This document shows, piece after piece, positions 56,043 through 64,000 of a stretch of 64,000 nt of DNA. Each line of letters opens with the position of its first letter. Position 1 is the stretch's first letter. A program made the position numbers and the translations under genes. The notes beneath the pieces were generated by a model. The model ran no database searches. It was not told the DNA's origin and worked only from the letters and a program-made list of their open reading frames with translations. The DNA is from Microcyclospora pomicola (taxonomy: Eukaryota; Ascomycota; Dothideomycetes; Capnodiales), in the NCBI GenBank assembly GCA_002786065.1, contig NHNY01000007.1, positions 186,001 through 250,000 of the forward strand, read 5' to 3'.

Positions 56043-57792
56043 ATGGCGCGAACGGATGATGGTCTGAAGGTGCTTGCACCCCAGCCCGAAGCTGACGAGA
56101 GGACGCCATTGCTGGGCGATTCCGACGATCCGCAAGATGGTGCTGCACATAGCGGACTCGAAGCACAGGCGGAGCAGGAACGGCGAGAACATGATGCAAG
56201 CACAGTTCCCCTGGCAGATGAGCCCAGTACTGCTAAATTGTTGGCGACCATGAGCGCGCTGTGGTTGGGAACATTTTTCGCGGCATTAGGCACGTCAAGC
56301 TCATCGCTCCGACTTCAACTTCACGAGATACTAACAGCACCGATATCTAGACGCTACAGTGGTTGCCACACTGACCAAGCCGATCACCGCCTCGTTCAAG
56401 TCAGGGACGGCCTTCTCATGGATTGCTTCTGGCTATCTGATCGCCAATTCTGCTTGTCAACCTCTCTCCGGCAAATTGACTGACATATACGGCCGTCGAG
56501 CTGGACTGGTCTTCGCCTCCACTTTCTTCGCTGCCGGGACTTTGATCTGCGGCCTCGCTCCAGACGCGAATGTCATGATTCTCGGGCGGGTAATTGCAGG
56601 TATGGGAGGCGGTTGTCTCAACACCATCTCCACCTTCGTCGGCTCCGACCTGATCCCCTTGCGCAGACGCGGTGTCTGGCAAGGGTTCGGCAACATCGTC
56701 TACGGCACTGGCATGGCGTTGGGAGGTGTCTTCGGAGGCTTCATCAGCGACCGGTATCATTGGCGGTATGCGTTCTACATCCAGCTGCCGTTCATCGTGG
56801 TGGCAGGGATCTGGGCCGTGGTCATGGTGAAAATCCCCGTCAAGGAGTCATCCTCGAAGATCCGACGCGTCGATTTCCTGGGCGCCCTGACGCTCACCAC
56901 CGCTTTGATCCTCTTCCTGCTCGGGCTGAACAGCGGTGGGAACATCGTCCCATGGACTCATCCCCTCGTCCTGGTCTCCCTCCCTCTCAGCATTGTGTTC
57001 CTGCTCCTCTTCGTCTTCGTGGAGGAGCGCGTCGCGTCCGAGCCCATCATCCCCGTGCATCTGTTCTTGGACCGGTCCGTGACCGCGGCTTGTCTGACGT
57101 GCTGGTTCATCACGATGGCCATGCTCGGCTTGATCTACTACGTGCCCATCTACTTCCAAGTCGTCCGCGGCTGGACCGCAACCCAAGCCGGCGTGCTCTT
57201 CATCCCGCAAAGCGCCGGCGTCGCAATCGGTTCTCTCGGCGCGGGCATGCTTCTCCGTGCCACGGGCAAATATCGTCTGCTGAACGTCTTCGACCAGCTC
57301 CTCGGTCTGACCGCATGCGCGCTCATCCTCGGCACCTTCCACGCCACCGTTGCCAAAGCACCACCCTTCATCTACCTGGTCATGCTCGGGCTCTCCTACG
57401 GCGCCACGCTGACCGTCACGCTGATCTCCCTCATCTCCGCCGTCGAGCACAAATGGCAGGCCGTCATCACCTCCGCCTCCTACGCCTTCCGCTCCACCGG
57501 TTCCACCATCGGCGTCACCGTCGCCAGCACCATCTTCCAGAACCTGCTGCGCGACCGCCTCTTCACCCGCTTCGGCGACCTGCCGCATGCCGCCGAGGAG
57601 ATCGCGCGCATCCGCGCCAGCACCGAGGAGCTGGCCCAGCTCCCCGCGGGCTGGCACGACGGCGTCATCGAGAGCTACGTGGAGGCGCTGCGGGGCGTCT
57701 GGGTCATGACGCTGGGCTTCTTCGCCATTGGCGCGTTGACCAGTCTGTTCATCAAGCAGCATACCCTGCACTCGAACTTGGAGCGGAAGTAA
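56043..57792 (+). CDS. MFS transporter, 14-helix drug:H+ antiporter type
   Basis: Proton-coupled exporter of toxic or basic compounds. 562 aa from exons 56043-56289 and 56351-57792. The cytosolic N-terminus is acidic and has an ERTPLLGDSDD stretch, a dileucine-type sorting signal as in vacuolar carriers. The splice gives FFAALDATVVATLTKPITAS, the DHA2 motif D1; this requires a GC donor (TAG|GCACGT) and CTAG acceptor. Motif A is SGKLTDIYGRRAGLVFAS; motif C lies in GNIVYGTGMALGGVFGGFIS. Fourteen hydrophobic segments can be counted. The nearest functional classes are yeast Vba-type vacuolar basic amino acid carriers and azole/mycotoxin exporters; I cannot choose between them. The second half uses very GC-rich codons. 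Confidence 0.9.
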
Positions 57793-60700
57793 AATGTCTA
57801 TCTTGGCCTTTGATTGTAGCAATTGAATAGATTGGGATATAGACCAGGAATGCTTTGGGTAGCATGCAATGTGACACGATTCGATGAGGTATAAAATGAT
57901 TGCCACGTATAGGGACCGCGTAGTAAACTCTGTAGGATGAAAAGCTTACGGTTAGGCGAATGAGACTACATTCATAGCTGCCCTCAGACAATATTGTACT
58001 GGTAGCCTGTCAACGTCAGGTTCTCAGGTAGGCATGAGAAGCGAGCGAAGACCTCTTGATTCTAGATGCTGCATAGAACGGACGGGCTTTAGATTTCCTC
58101 CCTTCGTCGCAATACTTAAAGGCTGTATCTAGGTACATACATACTCACCTCTCATGGACTTTCACGGTACCACCTCACCTTAGTTACATGAAGCAGATCA
58201 CAAGAACGGAACAGGGAATTGGTCGATTAGCATAACAAAGACGGACAGCGGCTTACATCTCAGCGAGGAGGTTTCCGTGGTAAAGAGATGGAAGGTTGAC
58301 TGCTGGGGTTATACGCGAAGGCTGGGAGGCTGGGGTGCTGTTGTTGTTGTGATCGTTGTGGTTGTTCCACCGCAGCATGCATTTCTAAGGGAGCTGGGTG
58401 GCTGGATGTGTGACAGGGATATCACTACAGTGGTGTGACTGGCATCTGTGCCCGTGGCGATGTGTGCGGCTGGAGTGCTGGGGAGGTACGATGGCTGTGT
58501 ATCAATCATGGTTGCTGGGAGGACGGGGGGCGGTATGCCAGGAAGGGGTTTCAGCTATGTCGGATGGAATAGTCCGGGAGGTGATTTCTGGTCGATTTGT
58601 TCCGCTGTGGGGTGATGAAGCGTTTGAAGACTGAGCGGATGTTGTTGATTGGTGATCGTTGCGAAGAAAGGTATATGTTAACGGACCCTTTCCCGGCCTT
58701 GTGATTGGCGTTGGTACAGGAACGCGTGATCGAGGTAGACAGTGAACGCGAACGACTCAGCTGAGTTATACGGGATACGGAGTACCTCGTGAAAGCATCG
58801 ACGCTCAGAGAGATGAGCTATAGCCTATTGGTCCTGCGGGATATCAGGCCACTTCAGTGCAGGAGATCATTGCAATGATAATCATGAGGTGCGAAACGAC
58901 GTGTAAAAGGGGATGTGTCTTCCTTTCGTGTTCCAGACCCAGCCTGCTCAGATAAGGTGTCGTAGATCGAGGTATAGAGCGTGTGGCGCAACGAGATGCG
59001 TGCTGAGAGTACAGCGTATGCTTGCCAGATGCACTGCTCTCTGCTGGAGAGGCAGTGGACGCGAGTATCCAGGCAGCCACACGCTGGGACTACTGTCGCA
59101 AGCTCGCAGCGGACTGTAGGTCGTGGTACACATTCCAATGGTCTTCTTTGCGCTATCACATGAAGATGCGCTTGAGCTCTCCAGGTCCAGCCTTCTCCTG
59201 TACGGCCAGCGTGCTGACGACGACACCGTTGTACTTGGACATCTAGTCAGACGCGAACACGTTCCTCGACTATAGAGGAATGATGTTCTGCGCCCAGGCG
59301 AACGGAGCGTCCCATGTAATTTCCTTTGCGGGGCGCGGACCACACCTAGGTACTGTACTCGGTACTGTAGTACGAGAAGTAGGGGAAGAGGCTACGTCAG
59401 CGCGAGCAAGGCGATGGGGGACCCAGGAGTTCGTGAATCGTGCGTGATACGAGAGCGAGTCTTGACGGGCTTGCTGAAACTGCCCGCCAGGCTGTGAGTT
59501 GTCACAATCCCACGCCGGCCGCGGGCCAGGCTCGGGGGTTGGGTGGTCCAATCCATCTAGGCGAGCGAGCCGTGAACGGGCGTGTCCGTGCCTCGGCGGA
59601 GATGCATCGATAGGGGAGAGATTTGCAGGGAGAGTAAAAGTGCAAGGATGTCGATTGTGGCCGGTCTCTGTTGAATCCAGCTCGGGGACAGTCTGTGAAG
59701 CCGCAAAGAGGCATCACTCACATCGAATCCATGTACAGGACTGGTAGACACAGCACAGTATATATAGCGAGGAAAACTTGCTCAAAACCCCGTGGAGCTG
59801 CGAGCACGTTTTGCCGTTTCTGCTGATCGTGGTCCGTTGGATCGTGTTGTGACGTGATGGGATTACAACGGCGAGATACGCTGGCGGGGCGATGCTGTTG
59901 GTGATGGTTGGTTGGCTGTCGTGCCGACTTTACCCCTGACGAGCACTCGCCTTTACGGTTTATGATAGACTTCTCACTGCTTCGCCCGGCAGACGGGACG
60001 GAGAGGGTCGACCACGTTGGAGGACACGTCAACTCGACCGTTGCGATCAGCCATGTCTGTGTTTTAGCAACGCCTGACGATGTAACAAAAACGCCTTCTG
60101 GTATCCAAACGATGATGGGCACAGAACAGCAGCAGCCTCACGCAGCAGCTCGTGGAACGCTGTGGAGAGGTGGCGCTGACAGCGTGGCGAAAACCGTCCA
60201 CGCCAGAAACCACTGCTGACCCGGGCGCAAATCCTTCTCGGGTCAGCCATGCGGGAGAAGGAGAGCTGGGGACAGTCATTTCCTGTCGCGGCGAATCGTC
60301 CGGTGCTATAGGCGCTGCCATCTGCGCGGTTCTTGGCTGCCGGGCGTGGTCAGCCACTCCAACAATAAGCCTTTCTCTGACCTTCCTGAGAGAGAGGACT
60401 CGACGGGAACTTTTCCCATCTGGCAGCGCGGTCTCACTCCATACTTCAGGAACAAGGCTTGGCGCGTATGGTGATGGTTTGTGGCGGGCAGACGTTGCTA
60501 TGGCTGACCTATACTGCCACGATGCTATCATGATATGGTAATTCACCTCACCTTGTTCTACTGCCGCTGTCAGACGTGTATCGGTGCCGAACCCCCCACA
60601 CCAAGATTGCGTTGCAGTGCTGTGATCAGATCGAGTGGCGACCAAGCGCCGAGCACCATCAGCCAAGGCTTGCTTCATCTCCCTGCGAACTCTCCTTGAT

Positions 60701-61396
60701 CGTTGCGCTACAGACAACGGTGCGCTGCAGCGGAGACGCCAGCCCTTCTACGGCCCACGACTGGTCGGCGCTCATAGGGCTCTGCAGGTACCGTGTGCAT
60801 GCTGCAGATTTACGAGGCTGGCTCCCTTGGCAGAACCTTCCTGTACGGCCCATGTCTGCACGCTGGTCCCGTCACGAGAGACACCAAGAACAAACGCACT
60901 TCGTGTCTGTTATAGGAGACACTCGGCGACTACTGGGGCCCATCGATTGATCCGCGCCGGACGATGCCAACTCTGACCAATGTCGAGCGCGGCAGCTCTC
61001 GAGGCGATGCTCTCCCGAACCCACATGGCAGACCAGCGCTGCTAGATCGCGAGCCAGTGTCGCCCAATGCGGGCTGGGAGGGTCGAGGGACTCCAATTTT
61101 AAACTCCCCCAATTTGGGTCGCGACAGGGGACTGGCCTGTTCGTCCTTGGCGTGACGGGCCGACTGTTTGTCTATCCTTGATATACCACATGGACCCGGC
61201 CAACCTCTGCACACCTTTGCTACGCCTGCGTCTTTGCCACTCGAATTCTGTTTTGTCGCCCAGCTTTTCCAGACGTCGGCTTCACTCGTTACGAGCCACG
61301 TTCTTTGCAGCTGTCTGAGTCCTTCCGCTTCCTTTCGTCCTTGTCTTTGTCCTCACACCTTTCCACCAAACACACTCGCTCGTTCGCGCCGCCGTC
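57793..61396. other. Gene-poor stretch, 3.6 kb
   Basis: The longest gap in the window, before the multicopper oxidase. Frames such as 60064-60717 (minus) have no domain, signal peptide or splice structure and look like chance in GC-rich DNA. A GTT-rich microsatellite (tgttgttgttgtgatcgttg) lies near 58340. The last ~130 bp before 61397 are pyrimidine-rich and probably the leader of the oxidase gene. No gene, RNA or named element is supported. Confidence 0.5.
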
Positions 61397-63857
61397 ATGA
61401 AGACCGCCGCATTGGCTCTGGCCTTGACCGGCGCCGTCTTCGCACACGATGGAGGAGACTGGAGCAATCCCTGGACGCTCCCCGCCGACTCGCTCGCGGC
61501 GATGAGGACGACGGTCACGTCGAAGATTCGAACGACCGTCACCGTCTGCCCGTGTCTCGAGACCACCACCACCATTGCCACCGCTCCTCACTACAGCGTC
61601 ACTGGTGGCTACGGCCATGGCTCCTCGAGCGCATCCGAGAGTGAGGTGACCAAGACCATTGAGGTCAGCAGTTACACCACCATCTGCCCGGTCACCGAGA
61701 CCCACATCTCGTCCGGCACCACATACACCACCACTTACTCGACTGTCTCTACCATTTCTTCAACCGCCACCCACCCAGTGACTTACGGGCCTTCGACCTA
61801 CAGCAGCCCGTCTCCGTCGTTGACCACCTTGACCAGCTACTCGACCTTCACATCCCTCTGCACCACCGCATACAGTGGTAGCTCGACTGTTGAGACCCAC
61901 ACTCACTCCTCGCCCGTGTACTTCACCGAGACCTGCACCGAGACCACCGGCTCAGCGAAGCCCACCACCTCGTCGAAGGCTGCGCCATACTACCCGCAGT
62001 CCAGCGGCTCTGTGCCCAGCGGCTATGCGTCTGGTAGCATCTCCGGAAGCGCCGTGTACCCAACCGGTACCGGCAGTGTTGCGCTCAGCACTGGCGCAAC
62101 CCAGTCTACCTCGTCCATCGCAACATCCCCTACCGACACCTGCGTGCGCTGCGAGGGCCAACCTGGCGACGACGAGTTCTGCGGTTACACGATCAACGAC
62201 AACTACTATGAGGTCACTCCCATCACTTGCAAGACCGTCAAGTACGATTTCACCGTCACCAACAGCATCATTGCTCCCGATGGCGTTTCGCGACCGGCTT
62301 TGATCGTCAACAACCAGATGCCCGGTCCCAAGATCGAGGCAAGCTGGGGTGATTGGATCGAGGTGACGGTCCACAACGAGATGAAGGTCAACGGCTCGTC
62401 CATTCACTTCCACGGAATGCGCCAGCACTACACCAACGAGATGGACGGTGTCCCTTCCATCACGCAGTGTCCTTTGGCACCAGGTGAGAGCATGACCTAC
62501 ACGTTCCGTGCTTCCAGCTACGGTACCTCCTGGTGGCACTCCCACTTCGCCCTCCAGACCTACGAGGGTGTCTTCGGTCCCATGATCGTCCACGGCCCCA
62601 TCGACGAGGAGATGAGCTACGACGGCGAGCAGATTCTCATGCTCCAGGATTGGTCGCACGCAACTGTCGACGAGCTTTTCCACGGATCCGAGCTCGTGGC
62701 CACCTCTTCTGGTGGTGCCCCCACTCTTGACACTGGTCTCATCAACGGTGTGAACGTTTGGGGTGATGACACTTCGACCGCTCAATCCGGCAGCCGCTTC
62801 GAGATGGACGTGGTCCAGGGCCAGACCTACCGTCTCCGCATCGTCAACTCCGCCATTGCCTCCACCTTCAAGTTCTACATCGATGGCCACAAGTTCAAGG
62901 TCATCGCCGCTGACTTTGTCCCGATCACCCCATACGAGACCACCATCCTGAACATCAACATTGGCCAGCGTTACGACATCTTGGTCACCTTTGACCAGCC
63001 CATCGGCAACTATTGGATGCGATCGGACAACCAGGCTTCCTGCAACACCATCGTGCAACAGGGCAACATCAAGGGTGTTGTCCGCTACGCCGGTGCTAAG
63101 GCGGGTCTCCCCACCTCGACCGCTTACACTTACACTGATGAGTGTGTTGATGAGCCTCTTGCCAGCTTGGTCCCCATCGTCGCTCTCGATGCTGGTGCCG
63201 CCACCAAGTCCGTCGACGAGACCGTGCTGATCAGCGCAAACGGTGGCTCCCCCAACCTCTACAAATGGACGCTCTCCGGCACTTCCTTCCAGACCCAGTG
63301 GGGCGCACCCACCCTCCAGCAGATCTACGACAACGGCACTGCCCCGAGCTACCGCGGCAGCATCGCCATTGATGTGCCCACGCTCGGCGAGTGGGTGTAC
63401 GTCATCATCGACACTCCCATCCCCGTCACTCACCCGATCCATTTGCACGGCCACGACTTCATGATCCTTGCCCAGGGCACCGGTCTTTACACCAACCAGC
63501 CGCTCAACACCAAGAACCCGGCCCGTCGTGACGTCGTCAACATGCCCGCCGCTCGCAGCGTCGGTGGCTACGTCGTGATTGCCTGGCAGGCTGACAACCC
63601 TGGTGCATGGCTTCTGGTATGTTTTTGAATTTCCCCCTTCCCCTCCTCCTATTCATAACAGTCACTAACGACTCATCCAGCACTGCCACATCGGCTGGCA
63701 CGTCGCCATGGGCTTCGCCCTGCAGATCATCGAGAACCTCGACGGCATCAAGGACACCATCGACCACCCCAGCGTCCTGTCCGACACCTGCGCGTCCTGG
63801 AACAAGTACGCCAACGCCAACGACATCTTCGCCGCTCCCTGGGAGTCGGGCGTGTAA
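61397..63857 (+). CDS. Secreted multicopper oxidase (laccase-like) with Ser/Thr-rich N-terminal extension
   Basis: Blue copper oxidase that would oxidise phenols or similar substrates and reduce oxygen to water outside the cell. Exons 61397-63616 and 63681-63857 (64 bp intron, phase 0) give 798 aa. Signal peptide MKTAALALALTGAVFA. Residues ~40-260 are Ser/Thr/Tyr-rich, with adhesin-like runs (TTYTTTYSTVSTISS), and come before the first cupredoxin domain, which starts near residue 275. All four copper motifs are present: IHFHG (~335), WWHSH (~378), HPIHLHGHDF (~678) and HCHIGWHVAMGF (~741, in exon 2). The residue at the T1 axial position is Phe. The C-terminus ends ESGV, close to the DSG(L/I/V) plug of ascomycete laccases. 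The extension is not part of normal laccases (about 550-620 aa). Confidence 0.92.
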
Positions 63858-64000
63858 ATGCCGTTGCCCGTTTTGTGCCTGCCTTGTAACGCGCGACCCC
63901 CTGTCGCATCTTGTCGCCGTCTTTCATCGGGACCGACAAAACAACAGGAATTTTTGCTGAATTTGCTGAACATGTGGTGACGGGTGAAATGGCAACTTAA
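63858..64000. other. 3' untranslated region of the oxidase gene
   Basis: This holds the sequence after the stop to the window edge. Nothing else is seen. Confidence 0.5.

Noticed and set aside
55210-56067. Frames between the monooxygenase and the MFS gene as a third gene
   Set aside because: They are short, lack features and lie in the shared promoter.
56613-57906. Long open frames on both strands inside the MFS gene
   Set aside because: They are shadows of the GC-rich second exon; composition is Arg/His-rich or Asp/Glu-rich nonsense.
60064-60717. 217-codon open frame on the minus strand
   Set aside because: It lies in GC-rich intergenic DNA, with no domain, signal peptide or plausible start context.
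61952-63454. 500-codon minus-strand frame over the multicopper oxidase
   Set aside because: It is antisense to a clear oxidase with all copper motifs; it arises from codon bias.

Overview
The window comes from a filamentous ascomycete fungus, probably a dothideomycete; the class is my inference from gene content and style and is not proven. Genes are compact, run on both strands and carry short introns (about 47-85 bp, with one of 178 bp). Nearly all introns have GT-AG ends, and one is best read as GC-AG. Typical fungal proteins are present: MED13, Yap1, Sec3, Kap123, Trm7, F-actin capping protein alpha, a 14-helix MFS carrier and an ascomycete-type multicopper oxidase. There is no bacterial, phage or CRISPR content.

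Layout. 1-24.8 kb is a dense housekeeping block: the 3' part of MED13, an NMN adenylyltransferase, a two-domain glyoxalase I, a secreted GH31 alpha-glucosidase, karyopherin Kap123, a GNAT acetyltransferase, an intron-containing tRNA-Glu(CTC), a TAPT1/EMP65 membrane protein, a RING protein, a Yap1-type bZIP factor and a Tudor-domain SPF30-like splicing factor. 25.7-36 kb is an accessory block with six related BTB/POZ genes (called A-F here). A-D lie on the minus strand and E-F on the plus strand, split by a glucose-6-phosphate 1-epimerase gene. C has a frameshift and E an in-frame stop. All six share a C-terminal C-x2/3-H-x-H signature (degraded in C), and B, D and F share an intron at the same place. 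36-45 kb is conserved again: capping protein alpha, a Nif1-like disordered protein and exocyst Sec3. 45-64 kb is looser: two small secreted proteins, Trm7, a divergent FAD-monooxygenase/MFS pair, two gene-poor stretches of 3.0 and 3.6 kb, and a laccase-like multicopper oxidase with an unusual Ser/Thr-rich N-terminal extension.

How the genes may work together. Several bear on stress or detoxification (glyoxalase I, Yap1, and the monooxygenase/MFS pair with a Yap1-type site between them) or on the outside of the cell (GH31, two small secreted proteins, multicopper oxidase), but nothing here proves co-regulation. The best candidate for something undescribed is the fast-changing BTB array with its shared C-terminal Cys/His motif. 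Exon borders were set by eye from splice signals, reading frame and family expectation; transcripts could shift some of them.
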